DNA from: Steroidobacteraceae bacterium
GTDB taxonomy: Bacteria > Chloroflexota > Limnocylindria > QHBO01
Direction: 5' to 3'
DNA: 47,057 nt
Assembly: GCA_025935615.1 (NCBI GenBank)
Contig: JAICUY010000004.1
Coordinates: 1-47,057 of the forward strand
Of the stretch, positions 8,086 to 16,814 are shown in pieces. The notes under the pieces were generated by a model. The model made no database searches and was not told the DNA's origin. It was given only the letters and a program-made list of their open reading frames with translations. A program made the position numbers and the translations under genes. Position 1 is the first letter of the stretch. Each line of letters starts with the position of its first letter.

Positions 8086-8811
8086 TCAGGGACGAACGCG
8101 GCGCATGACGAACATCGACGCCTCGAACAGGACGTACATGACGCCTGACATGATGAGCGGCGAGAAGATATCGCCGCCGGGCGTGACGATCGTCGAGAAG
8201 ATCACGATGCCGACGATGATCGAGCGCCGGCGGCGTGCCACCGCCCGGTGGTTCAGCACGCCCACCCGCGCCAGACCGATGAGCACGATCGGGAACTCCA
8301 TCACCAGCCCGAACGCGAGCAGCATGGCCCCGGTGAAACCGATGTAGTCGTCGATCGTCAGCAGCGGCGGGAAGTCCTCGCGCGCGAACGACAGCAGGAA
8401 GCCGAGCGCGAAGGGCAGGATGAGGTAGCCGACCACCAGGCCCAGCACGAAGAGGAGGGTGGCGGCGATGATCACCGGCCATACCACGCGTCGCTCGCCG
8501 CGAGTGAGCCCCGGCGTGACGAAGCGCCAGGCCTCGAACAGGATGATCGGCATGGCAAAGGCGATGCCGAGGTAGAAGGCGATCTTCAGCTTGGCGGCGA
8601 AGGCGCCGACCGGGCTGGTGAAGTACAGGACGTCGTACTTGTCGGGCAATGGCGCGCGCAGGAGGTCGATGGCGGCGTCTGACAGGACGAAGCCGAGCAC
8701 CGCGGCAACCACGACCGCGACGACGCTGATGATGAGCCGGGTGCGCAGCTCGGTGAGGTGCTCGACGAGGGTCATGCTCCCCGCGTCATCGGTCACCGCA
8801 ATGTCCCTCAC
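8086..8811 (-). CDS. tatC: Sec-independent protein translocase TatC
   Basis: 241 aa, six predicted membrane segments. The conserved cytoplasmic N-terminus (LVEHLTELRTRL, residues ~15-26) and the periplasmic loop with the F-V-TPGLTRGER motif identify TatC, the twin-arginine signal receptor. The start is either GTG at 8811 (used here) or ATG at 8775, which would keep all conserved parts. tatA lies 63 nt upstream on the same strand. No tatB is seen, consistent with a minimal TatAC system. Confidence 0.95.
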   Translation of the reverse strand: MRDIAVTDDAGSMTLVEHLTELRTRLIISVVAVVVAAVLGFVLSDAAIDLLRAPLPDKYDVLYFTSPVGAFAAKLKIAFYLGIAFAMPIILFEAWRFVTPGLTRGERRVVWPVIIAATLLFVLGLVVGYLILPFALGFLLSFAREDFPPLLTIDDYIGFTGAMLLAFGLVMEFPIVLIGLARVGVLNHRAVARRRRSIIVGIVIFSTIVTPGGDIFSPLIMSGVMYVLFEASMFVMRRVRP

Positions 8812-8874
8812 ACGATCGGACGGGCGCCGCCCTGCGCGCGCCCGTCCCTTGGTCGGCTGGAGCCGATGGAACTG

Positions 8875-9105
8875 CTAGTGCGTCTGCTCGCCCGGATCCC
8901 GCGTGACCGGCTCCACCGGCTGTGCGGGCTTCTCCTCGCGCTTCGGTTCACCGCGGACCGCGTCCTCGATGTCGGACGATGCGCGGCGGAACTCGCGGAT
9001 CCCCTTGCCGATGGCATTGCCGATGTCCGGCAACTTGCCCGGGCCGAAGATGATCAGCACGATCACCAGCACCAGGATCAGCTCCCATGGTCCGGGAACT
9101 GGCAT
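8875..9105 (-). CDS. tatA: twin-arginine translocase subunit TatA
   Basis: 76 aa. Short N-terminal membrane helix (residues ~6-22) followed by the FGPGKLPDIGNAIGKGIREFRR amphipathic region (FGP and G-K-IREFR are TatA hallmarks) and a charged, Pro-rich tail. The start at 9105 is set by GGAGG 8 nt upstream. A longer frame upstream overlaps the end of pyrF and is not supported. TatA forms the translocation pore with TatC. Confidence 0.95.
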   Translation of the reverse strand: MPVPGPWELILVLVIVLIIFGPGKLPDIGNAIGKGIREFRRASSDIEDAVRGEPKREEKPAQPVEPVTRDPGEQTH

Positions 9106-9131
9106 GAAATCGACCTCCGCGACGCGATTGG

Positions 9132-9953
9132 CTAGATCGGGAGTGTAGCACTCACCTCCTGCATTCGATCCGCCAGCGCCTTGGCCGATGCGGCTGCGGC
9201 CTGCCTCCAGTCGCTTCCTGCCGAGGCCGATGCGATCGCCCGCGACACGCTCACCAGCCCCGGCGCCAGGGCACCGTCGCATGCCTCGACGGCGGCCGCC
9301 AGGTCCCCGCCCTGCGCGCCGACACCCGGGACCAGGAACCCCGGATTCGGGACCGCTCGGCGAATGCGGCGCAGCTCATCGGCAGCCGTCGCGCCGACGA
9401 CCAGCCCGACGCGCTCCTCATTCGGCCACCGGCCGACGACCCAGCGCGCGACGCTCTCGTGGAGCGGCGCGTTGCCCACCTCGAGGTCCTGCAGATCGCC
9501 GGCGCTCGGGTTGCTCGTCCGCGCCAGCACGTAGACCACCCGATCGGGGTAGCGCAGGAACGGCTCGATCGCATCACCGCCGAGATAGGGCGATAGCGTC
9601 ACGGCGTCGGCACGCAGCCGCGCGAAGAGTGCCTCGGCATAGCGCTCGGCGGTGATGCCGATGTCGCCGCGCTTGGCGTCGAGCACCACGAATTGCTCTG
9701 CCGGCACGTCGCCGCGGACTCGCTCGAGTGCCGCCACGCCGGCCGAGCCGAACGCCTCGAAGAACGCGACGTTGATCTTGACCGCGATCGCGTGCTCCGC
9801 CGCCGCCTCCAGCAGGCCGCGGGCGAAGCTCTCGATCCCGGCCACGTCGCGGGAAAGCTCGTGGGGCAGCTGATCGGGATGCGGGTCGATCCCGAGGCAC
9901 AGCCGCGTGCCGAGCCGCCCAACGCGCGCCCGCAGCCGCTCGAGCGGGGTCAT
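9132..9953 (-). CDS. pyrF: orotidine 5'-phosphate decarboxylase, type 2
   Basis: 273 aa, the length of the type 2 (mycobacterial/myxococcal) class; type 1 enzymes are ~230-240 aa. Makes UMP in pyrimidine synthesis. The catalytic motif LDAKRGDIG (91-99, Lys94 and Asp97) and the substrate-binding GIDPHPD (21-27) and KINVAFFEAFG (59-69) are present. The ATG at 9953 overlaps the recJ stop as ATGA, so it is translationally coupled to recJ. Confidence 0.95.
   Translation of the reverse strand: MTPLERLRARVGRLGTRLCLGIDPHPDQLPHELSRDVAGIESFARGLLEAAAEHAIAVKINVAFFEAFGSAGVAALERVRGDVPAEQFVVLDAKRGDIGITAERYAEALFARLRADAVTLSPYLGGDAIEPFLRYPDRVVYVLARTSNPSAGDLQDLEVGNAPLHESVARWVVGRWPNEERVGLVVGATAADELRRIRRAVPNPGFLVPGVGAQGGDLAAAVEACDGALAPGLVSVSRAIASASAGSDWRQAAAASAKALADRMQEVSATLPI
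9142..9147 (-). promoter_or_regulatory. possible -10 box (TACACT) for tatA
   Basis: Minus-strand TACACT lies in the last codons of pyrF, 36 nt before the tatA ATG. A start about 7 nt after it would give a ~29-nt leader that carries the GGAGG ribosome-binding site. Positional inference only. Confidence 0.35.
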
Positions 9954-11713
9954 GCCACGCCTGCCACGGCCGCTCCCGCCGCCACCGGGATGGCTGCCAG
10001 ACGTCGCGCCAGCAGCGGGCTGGCGTCCGCGTCGGCGTAATCGAGGACGCGGAGTCGCAGCCGCGGCATGCCCTGGAACAGGTCGCGCTCGAGCGTGCCG
10101 ACCAGGTCGATCGCGCTGCCCGGCTCGGGCAGGGGCCGCTCGCCTGGCGTCCCGAAGGCGATGGCGTCGAAGATCTCGGCTCCGCGCCGCAGTCGGAGGA
10201 GGAGGTGTTGCTCGGCGGCGCCGACACGCCGCGCTTCCCCGACCCGCAGGCCGGTCACTGCGAGGATCGGCTCGACATGGCCCGGCCCGAACGGCGCGAG
10301 GCGCTCGAGCTCTTCGGCGAGCGGCCAGCCGAGGTAGCCGGCGCTCAGAACGAGATCGACGGCGACCCTGCCGGCCGGCAGGACCTCTCCTGTCCCGGCC
10401 GGGTACGGCCGAGCCAATCCGCGGAAGGCCTCGGCAAACGCGGCCCAGCTCCCCGAACGCAGGCTGAAGCCTCCGGCGGCGGCATGTCCGCCGCGGCGCT
10501 CGAGATGCTCGCCGCAGGCGTCGAGCGCCTGCGCCACGTGGAAATCGGCGGGCGCGCGCACCGATCCGCGCAGCTCGCCGTCGAGCTCGGTGACGACAGC
10601 GACCGGACGCGCCAGCCTGTCGCTCAGCCGGCCGGCGACCAGTCCGATCAATCCCGGTGGCCAGGACCCGCGGATGAGCAGTGGACCGGTGCCGTCGTCG
10701 GCGAGTACGGTGGCCTCCTCGACGGCGCTCGTCGTCAACTCGCGACGGCGCAGGTGCACCTCCTCGAGCTCGGCGGCCAACTGCTCGGCGCGCGCGGCGT
10801 CCTCCTCGAGCAGCAGCGCGATCGCCAGCTCGACATCGGCGATGCGTCCGGCAGCATTGATACGCGGCGCGACGCCGAAGCCGAGATCACGGGCGGTCGG
10901 CTGCAGTGGCTCCTCGGCAGCGACGGCAAGCAACGAACGCAACCCGGCGCGCGATGTGGTCGCCAGCTCCGCGAGCCCCAGCCGCACGATGGCGCGGCTC
11001 TCGCCCGTCATCGGCGCCAGATCGGCGATCGTCCCGATCGCCGCCACCGCGGCCAGGTCCGAGGCAGCCCCGCCGCGTCGGGCCAGGAGCGCAGACGCCA
11101 GCTTGTAGGCCACCCCGGCCCCGGTCAGGTCCGGATCGGGATAGCCGCAATCGGCGCGATGCGGGTCGACCACCGCCACCGCCCGAGGCAGCTGCGCGGG
11201 CGGCAGGTGGTGATCGGTGACGATGACCTCCATGCCGAGCGAGCGAGCGACCTCGACCTCGGCCGCGTTCGAGACCCCGCAGTCGCAGGTGACGACGAGG
11301 CGCGCGCCGCGATCGGCCAGCTCGCGCAGGCCCCGCTCCGACAAGCCGTAGCCTTCGGCCAGCCGCGACGGCACGTAGCGCAGCGGGTCAGCACCGAGCG
11401 CGCGGAGCGCGATCATCCAGACCACCACGGCGGTCATGCCGTCGGCGTCGTAGTCGCCCCAGATCGCGATTCGCTCCCCCGCCGACAGCGCCGCCTCCAG
11501 GCGGCGCAGCGCGACATCCGCATCCGCCATGAGCGCCACGTCATGCAGCGAGTGCTCGCCGGCCTGCAGCAGGCGGGCCACGTCCGCATCGGTCCGGTAG
11601 CCGCGGCGAGCGAGCAAGGTGGCGACCGGGGCGCCGAAGCCGTCCAGCCGGGGAGGATCAGGGTAGGGCTCGGGCAGGACCCACGCCAGGCGCGGCACGA
11701 TCACGGCCGCCAT
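9950..11713 (-). CDS. recJ: single-stranded-DNA-specific exonuclease RecJ
   Basis: 587 aa, full length. DHH phosphoesterase motifs are in order: AIWGDYDADG (motif I), CDCG (motif II) and TDHHLPP (motif III), followed by a DHHA1 domain with RRGGHAAAGGF and a C-terminal OB-like region. RecJ degrades single-stranded DNA 5' to 3' in RecF-type recombination and base excision repair. The ATG at 11713 has no clear ribosome-binding site. A three-unit GGTAA repeat with 11-bp phasing lies just upstream. Confidence 0.95.
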   Translation of the reverse strand: MAAVIVPRLAWVLPEPYPDPPRLDGFGAPVATLLARRGYRTDADVARLLQAGEHSLHDVALMADADVALRRLEAALSAGERIAIWGDYDADGMTAVVVWMIALRALGADPLRYVPSRLAEGYGLSERGLRELADRGARLVVTCDCGVSNAAEVEVARSLGMEVIVTDHHLPPAQLPRAVAVVDPHRADCGYPDPDLTGAGVAYKLASALLARRGGAASDLAAVAAIGTIADLAPMTGESRAIVRLGLAELATTSRAGLRSLLAVAAEEPLQPTARDLGFGVAPRINAAGRIADVELAIALLLEEDAARAEQLAAELEEVHLRRRELTTSAVEEATVLADDGTGPLLIRGSWPPGLIGLVAGRLSDRLARPVAVVTELDGELRGSVRAPADFHVAQALDACGEHLERRGGHAAAGGFSLRSGSWAAFAEAFRGLARPYPAGTGEVLPAGRVAVDLVLSAGYLGWPLAEELERLAPFGPGHVEPILAVTGLRVGEARRVGAAEQHLLLRLRRGAEIFDAIAFGTPGERPLPEPGSAIDLVGTLERDLFQGMPRLRLRVLDYADADASPLLARRLAAIPVAAGAAVAGVA

Positions 11714-11727
11714 GGTAGTCGCGGGCG

Positions 11728-11755
11728 CTTACCGGCCGCTTACCAATCGGTTACC
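11728..11755 (-). repeat. three GGTAA direct repeats at exact 11-bp spacing upstream of recJ
   Basis: On the minus strand GGTAA begins at 11755, 11744 and 11733, exactly 11 bp apart; the last two units read GGTAAGCGGCCGGTAAG. The last unit ends about 14 nt before the recJ ATG. The same 17-mer with one C/T change occurs at 18039-18055. Such helical-turn-phased direct repeats are typical of OmpR/PhoB-type response-regulator sites; this assignment is inference. Confidence 0.6.
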
Positions 11756-11769
11756 GGGCGAACCTTCGG

Positions 11770-12843
11770 TCAGCGCGAGAGCGGGCGGACGGCGCGCCCA
11801 CCGGTGGCGCGCGCCTGGCGGCGGCGCTGGTCCCACTCCTGCCAGGCGACCAGGATCTGGCTGGCGTTGAAGATTGACGAGTAGGTCCCGCTGACCACCC
11901 CGACCAGCAGCGCGAGGGTGAAGGTCCGGATCGTCGGCGGCCCGAGCAGCAGCAGCGCGCCGAGCGTCACCACCACGGTCAGCGAAGTGTTGATCGAGCG
12001 ACCCACGGTCTGCAGGATCGAGTGGTTGACGATCGCGCCGAACGGCTCGCCGGCGTGCCGGATGCGGTTTTCGCGGATGCGGTCGAACACCACGATCGTG
12101 TCGTGCACGCTGAAGCCGATGATGGTCAGCAGCGCGGTCACGAACAGGGCGTCGAACTCGAGCCCGAAGAAGAAGCCGAGGATCGCGAACATCCCGACGA
12201 CCACCACCACGTCGTGGAGCAGGGCAATGATCGCCGCGGTGCCGAACCGGAACCCGAAGCGGATCCACAGGTAGGCCAGGATGAACAGCTCGCCGACGAT
12301 GATCAGGATCGCCGAGCTGCGGACCAGCTCGGAGCCGATCAAGGGTCCGATCGTGGTCGTCTTGCGGGGCTGCCCGCCCTCTGGCTCGCCGAACCGCTGC
12401 TCGAGTGCCGATTCGAGGTCGTCGAACTTTGTGTTCCGCGGCGTCGCGGCGCCGGGAGCTGGGCTGCCTGCCGGGCTGGCTGCCGGGCTCGCCTCGGGCG
12501 TGGCTGTCGGGGTCGGCGTGGGAGCGGCGCTTCCCGACGCGATCGGGCCGATCGAGGCGGACGCAATCGGCTCCGGCGGCAGGAGGTCGATCGGCTCGGT
12601 CTGGATCAGGAGGTAGCCGTCCGGCAGGGCGCGGACGACCGCTTCGTCATGTCCGAGATCGACCAGCGCGCGCTGCACATCGGTCGGCGATGGTTGGCTG
12701 GCGTACTTGACCTCCCACTCGGTGCCACCGGTGAAGTCGATCGACGGTTTCAGGCCGCCCAACAGGACGAAGATCAGGCCGGGGATCGTCAGCAGGGCGC
12801 TGAGCGTGAAGTACCAGCGCTTGTGCGCGACGAAGTCGAACAT
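11770..12843 (-). CDS. secF: protein translocase subunit SecF
   Basis: 357 aa. Six membrane segments expected: one at ~12-30, then five in the C-terminal half, with IDFTGGTEWEV (35-45), LLHDVVVVVG and FSVHDTIVVFDRIREN typical of SecF. SecDF uses the proton gradient to pull exported proteins across the membrane. Residues ~89-137 of the extracytoplasmic region are a Pro/Ala/Thr/Ser-rich low-complexity linker not normal for SecF, making the protein ~50 residues longer than usual. It starts 3 nt after secD. Confidence 0.95.
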   Translation of the reverse strand: MFDFVAHKRWYFTLSALLTIPGLIFVLLGGLKPSIDFTGGTEWEVKYASQPSPTDVQRALVDLGHDEAVVRALPDGYLLIQTEPIDLLPPEPIASASIGPIASGSAAPTPTPTATPEASPAASPAGSPAPGAATPRNTKFDDLESALEQRFGEPEGGQPRKTTTIGPLIGSELVRSSAILIIVGELFILAYLWIRFGFRFGTAAIIALLHDVVVVVGMFAILGFFFGLEFDALFVTALLTIIGFSVHDTIVVFDRIRENRIRHAGEPFGAIVNHSILQTVGRSINTSLTVVVTLGALLLLGPPTIRTFTLALLVGVVSGTYSSIFNASQILVAWQEWDQRRRQARATGGRAVRPLSR

Positions 12844-12846
12844 CGG

Positions 12847-14166
12847 CTAGCGCTCCACGTGGTAGAGCTCGAGGCGCTTGCCCCAGTCGGTGCGCACGAC
12901 GTAGCGCAGCATGGTTCGCGTCACTGTCACGGCGCTGAACATGGAGACGAGCACGCCGACGATGAGCACCAGGGCGAAGCCGCGCACCACGTTGGTCCCC
13001 TGCCAGTAGAGCCAGGAGGCGACCAGGATGGAGCTGACGTTCGAGTCGAGAATGCTCGACCAGGCACGGTTGAAGCCGGCCTCGATCGCCGGTCCCAGCG
13101 TCTTGCCGGCGCGGATCTCCTCTTTCATCCGCTCGAAGATGAGGATGTTGGCGTCGACGGCCATCCCGATCGAAAGGATGAAGGCAGCCACCCCGGCGAG
13201 CGTGAGCGTGACCCCGATCAGCCGGAAGACCGCGTAGCTGACCAGCGTGTAGAAGATGAGCGCCAGCGCGGCCAGCACGCCCGGCAGGCGGTAGTACGCG
13301 ATCATGAAGAAGAGGACCAGCAGGAGGCCGATACCTCCCGCCACCAGCGCCTGGCTCAGGAAGTTGGCGCCCAGCGTGGCGGACTGCTGCGCGACGTCGA
13401 CCTCTTCCAGGGAGACCGGCAGCGCGCCGAAGCGCAGGGTGTTGTACAGGCTGGTGCGCTCGGTCTCGCCCTGCTGGCCGGCACTCCCGACCGTGATGAT
13501 CGTCTGGCCGCCGCAGATCGCGCTGTTGATGTTCGGCGTGCTGATGACCTTGCCGTCGAGGGCGATCGGCCCTGGCTGGTTGACGTGCGCCGTCGTATAG
13601 GCGCACCACGCCTGACTGCCCTGCTCCTTCAGGTTGAAGACCACGCCCAGCTGGCCCTGGTCGCTGCTGGGCGCCACGCTGCCCGGCTCGATCTGACCGC
13701 CGTCGAAGATCACCGGGATGGTGCCGTTGGCGACCTGCTGGCTGATGTCCTGGCCCTCGGACAGCGTCTGGCCGTTGGGATCGATGAACTGGAGCTGGCC
13801 GGTCGAGCCGACCAGCTGACGGACCTGGTCGGCGTTGCTGACGCCCGGCACCTCGACGATGATCCGCCGCTCGCCGTTGGGAGCGGTCTCCGTCCGCACC
13901 TGCGGCTCGGACACGCCGATGCCGCCGACGCGCCGCTCGATGATGTTGCGCGCGGTCTCGAGATCGGCGTCGCTGATCTCTTCGCCACCCGGCTGCGGCT
14001 TCACCGCCAGGGTCACGCGGATGCCGCCCTGCAGATCCAGGCCGAGGACCGTCTTGATGTTGGTGCCGGGAAGCGTGGACGGCAGCCAGTCGCGCGGCAG
14101 GTCGATGTAGACCGCCAGCGCGAGCGTGATGAGGATCACCCAGGGGGCGATGCGGCGCCAGGTCAT
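12847..14166 (-). CDS. secD: protein translocase subunit SecD
   Basis: 439 aa from the ATG at 14166, where the first membrane helix (WVILITLALAVYI) is preceded by a short basic N-terminus; in-frame Met codons at 14232 and 14250 would add an Ala/Ser-rich stretch. The family motif VLGLDLQGGIRVTL, the periplasmic P1 domain, GMAVDANILIFERMKEE and the C-terminal membrane bundle are all present. It forms a co-transcribed pair with secF. No strong ribosome-binding site was seen, so the exact start is moderately certain. Confidence 0.95.
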   Translation of the reverse strand: MTWRRIAPWVILITLALAVYIDLPRDWLPSTLPGTNIKTVLGLDLQGGIRVTLAVKPQPGGEEISDADLETARNIIERRVGGIGVSEPQVRTETAPNGERRIIVEVPGVSNADQVRQLVGSTGQLQFIDPNGQTLSEGQDISQQVANGTIPVIFDGGQIEPGSVAPSSDQGQLGVVFNLKEQGSQAWCAYTTAHVNQPGPIALDGKVISTPNINSAICGGQTIITVGSAGQQGETERTSLYNTLRFGALPVSLEEVDVAQQSATLGANFLSQALVAGGIGLLLVLFFMIAYYRLPGVLAALALIFYTLVSYAVFRLIGVTLTLAGVAAFILSIGMAVDANILIFERMKEEIRAGKTLGPAIEAGFNRAWSSILDSNVSSILVASWLYWQGTNVVRGFALVLIVGVLVSMFSAVTVTRTMLRYVVRTDWGKRLELYHVER

Positions 14167-14303
14167 GCGTTCAGCCGATGATCCTCTTGGCTCGGGAGGC
14201 AAGGCTGCGGCGACGGAATCGGCCGCAGACATGGAACACGCCGCACTCACGCGGCGGCGGCGCGATTATAGGAGCGCCACTCGGCCCCTGCAACGCGACG
14301 CGA

Positions 14304-16292
14304 CTACGCCAACATCCCCTCGCGCGCCAGCGCGCTCTTCAGCCGCTCCGCCAGCTCGCGGTTGACGCCCGGCGTCTGCGCCACCTCTTCGACCGATGCA
14401 TCGCGGATCCGCCGCACGCTGCCGAACCGCTTCAGCAATGCCTTCTTTCGCGTCGGACCGATGCCCGCCACGTCGTCGAAGACGCTCGCCAGTGCCCGCC
14501 GCCCGCGGACGTTGCGGTGGTAGGTGATCGCGAACCGATGCGCCTCGTCGCGGATGCGCTGCACGAGGTACAGGGACTGGCTGGTGCGCGGCAGGACGAT
14601 GGGCGCGGCCTGACCCGGCACGAACAGCTCCTCGAAGCGCTTGGCCAGCCCGGCCAGCGGGACGTCGCGCAGGTCGAGCTCCTCCATCACCCGCACGGCG
14701 GTCGACAGCTGCCCCTTGCCACCGTCCACGATCACCAGGTCGGGCAGCGCCCAGCCCTCGTCGCGCCGCTGAGGCCGGCCGGTTCGCTCGACCGGCCCGG
14801 CGTTCTCCTCGAGGTTGGCCGGCTCGGCGGTGTCGCCCTCCGGCGCCTCGTCGGCGCCGACCGCGGCCAGCGACAGGTAACCGGTCTGTGCCCGGAGCCG
14901 CGCCGCTCGCCCGAAGCGTCGGCCCAGCACCTCCGCCATCATCCGGAAGTCGTCCGGCGTCTCGCCCGATCGGATCTTGAATCGACGGTATTCGCGCGGC
15001 TCGGGCTTGCCGTTGATGAAGACGACCATCGAGCCGACCGCGCTGGTGCCCTGGATGTTGCTCATGTCGTAGCACTCGATGCGCTCCGGCGGCCGCGGCA
15101 GGTCGAGCGCCTCGGCCAGGCCGGTGAGCGCCTCGTCGCGCTTGCCCACGTCGGCCAACCACTCGGCGCGCTCCTTGGACAGCGCCTCGACCGCGTTCTG
15201 GGTGGCCAGCGCCACCAGGCGGCGCTTGTCGCCGCGCATTGGTACCGAGATCGTCACGCGCGCGCCGCGCCGGTCGGTGAGAAAGGCCGCCAGCGCATCG
15301 GCCTCCGAAGGCAACGACGGGACGAGCACGTCGCGCGGCACCGACTGGGTCGAGGCGTAGTACTGCTGCAGGAAGGAGCCCAGTACCTCGCCGTCGCCAG
15401 CGTCGCGGGCGCCCTCCACGATGAAATGCTCACGGCCGATCATCTTGCCGTTGCGGATGACGAGCACCTGCAGGCACGCCTCGTTCTCCTCGCGCGCCAT
15501 GCCGATCACGTCATGCTCGGCGCGGCTGTAGGCAGCCACCTTCTGCTGCTCGATGGTGCGCTCGACGGCACGCAGCTTGTCACGCGCGATGGCCGCGGCC
15601 TCGAAGCGTAACGCCTCGGCGTCCGTCTCCATCTGGTCACGCAGCTCGGCGGCGATACCCTCCTGCTTCCCCTCCAGAAAGTCGACGATGCGGCCGATGG
15701 TGGCGCGGTAGTCATCCTTTTCGACGGCCTGGATGCACGGTCCCTGGCAGCGTTTGATGTAGTACAGCAGACACGGCCGCTCGAGCACCCGCTTGCCGTC
15801 GGGAATGTCGAGGTTGCAGGTGCGAAACGGGAAGATCTTGCGCAGCAGCTTGAGCGTCTCGTCGACGCTCGATGCGGAGGCGTAGGGCCCGAAGTAGCGG
15901 CTGCCATCGCGGGCCAGCTTGCGGGTGCGCACGATGCGCGGGAAGTCCTCGCCCAGCGTGATCTTCACGAAGGGATAGGTCTTGTCGTCGCGCAGCCGGA
16001 TGTTGAATCGGGGCCGGTGCTCCTTGATCAGGTTGCTCTCGAGCAGGAACGCCTCGCTGACGGTATCGGTCAGGATGTAGTCGATATCGGCAACCTCCTG
16101 CGTCATGCGCAGGATTCGCGCGTCGAGGGCGCCCTTGCTGCCGAAGTAGCTGCGCACCCGGTTGCGCAGCGAATCGGCCTTGCCAACGTAGAGCACCCGA
16201 CCGTCGGGACCCTTCATGAGGTAGACGCCCGGGCTGGTCGGCAGCTGGCGCAGGATGGCGCGAATGTGGTCGTCGCGGGTGGGCTGGGTCAC
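14304..16292 (-). CDS. uvrC: excinuclease ABC subunit UvrC
   Basis: 662 aa, full length. Order: GIY-YIG nuclease (SPGVYLMKGPDGRVLYVGKA, ~17-36), a UVR domain that binds UvrB (~205-240), an RNase H-like nuclease (CYDMSNIQG..., VIVDGGKGQL) and C-terminal helix-hairpin-helix motifs. It makes both incisions in nucleotide excision repair. The start is GTG at 16292, exactly 6 nt after a TAGAAT box, and no ribosome-binding site is present, so the mRNA is probably leaderless. Confidence 0.97.
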   Translation of the reverse strand: MTQPTRDDHIRAILRQLPTSPGVYLMKGPDGRVLYVGKADSLRNRVRSYFGSKGALDARILRMTQEVADIDYILTDTVSEAFLLESNLIKEHRPRFNIRLRDDKTYPFVKITLGEDFPRIVRTRKLARDGSRYFGPYASASSVDETLKLLRKIFPFRTCNLDIPDGKRVLERPCLLYYIKRCQGPCIQAVEKDDYRATIGRIVDFLEGKQEGIAAELRDQMETDAEALRFEAAAIARDKLRAVERTIEQQKVAAYSRAEHDVIGMAREENEACLQVLVIRNGKMIGREHFIVEGARDAGDGEVLGSFLQQYYASTQSVPRDVLVPSLPSEADALAAFLTDRRGARVTISVPMRGDKRRLVALATQNAVEALSKERAEWLADVGKRDEALTGLAEALDLPRPPERIECYDMSNIQGTSAVGSMVVFINGKPEPREYRRFKIRSGETPDDFRMMAEVLGRRFGRAARLRAQTGYLSLAAVGADEAPEGDTAEPANLEENAGPVERTGRPQRRDEGWALPDLVIVDGGKGQLSTAVRVMEELDLRDVPLAGLAKRFEELFVPGQAAPIVLPRTSQSLYLVQRIRDEAHRFAITYHRNVRGRRALASVFDDVAGIGPTRKKALLKRFGSVRRIRDASVEEVAQTPGVNRELAERLKSALAREGMLA

Positions 16293-16298
16293 GCTCCG

Positions 16299-16304
16299 AT
16301 TCTA
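16299..16304 (-). promoter_or_regulatory. -10 box (TAGAAT) for uvrC, containing the Nudix stop codon
   Basis: Minus-strand TAGAAT with 6 nt to the GTG of uvrC. Its first three bases are the TAG stop codon of the upstream Nudix gene (16302-16304). A start ~7 nt after the hexamer falls on the start codon itself, predicting a leaderless message. Confidence 0.6.
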
Positions 16305-16814
16305 GGTCGCGGCGGCGGTCGGCCCTTCGCCGCGCCCCAGGTAGATCGGGTGTTCGGCGCCTTCGGGGATGGCGTCCAGCAGCTGAGCCAGCTTGGGAGC
16401 CGCCCTCGCAACCTCCACCGGCAGCAGCCAGCTCACCTCGGCGATCTCCTCGGGCTGGGGTCGAAGCCGGCCGCCCAGCGGACGACAGCCGAAGACGAAG
16501 TCTGTCGAGCGGGCATGCCGGGCGTCGACCAGCAGGCAGCCCTCGACCACCACCTTGATCCCGGTCTCCTCGGCCACCTCGCGCACCGCCGCTGCTTCCG
16601 GTGTCTCGCGGCCGGTCACCTTGCCGCCAGGCAGGGTCCACTCTCGCGGCGGAAAGAGGGGCCTGACCACCAGGATGCGGCCATCCCCATCACGGACGAG
16701 GCCGTGCGCTCCCTCGAGCCTGGCGTAGCGGCCCGCCAGCATGAGCGACACCTCGCGCAACGCCACGACCAGCAGCCGCGGCAGGTCGAGTGGTCGAATC
16801 CGGTTACGAACCAC
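16302..16814 (-). CDS. Nudix hydrolase
   Basis: 170 aa. A perfect Nudix box, GKVTGRETPEAAAVREVAEE followed by TGI (around residues 69-91), fits G-x5-E-x7-REUxEExGU with the metal-binding glutamates intact. These enzymes hydrolyse nucleoside diphosphates linked to another group; the substrate cannot be assigned. It starts at a GTG (16814) overlapping the 3' end of the LCP gene by 11 nt; a later Met (residue 25) is an alternative. Its stop codon lies inside the uvrC promoter. Confidence 0.9.
   Translation of the reverse strand: MVRNRIRPLDLPRLLVVALREVSLMLAGRYARLEGAHGLVRDGDGRILVVRPLFPPREWTLPGGKVTGRETPEAAAVREVAEETGIKVVVEGCLLVDARHARSTDFVFGCRPLGGRLRPQPEEIAEVSWLLPVEVARAAPKLAQLLDAIPEGAEHPIYLGRGEGPTAAAT

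Noticed and set aside
12022-14181. 719-codon plus-strand open frame opposite secF and secD
   Set aside because: The minus-strand SecF and SecD are full length and conserved; the plus frame has low-complexity Asp/Arg/Gln-rich translation typical of antisense frames.
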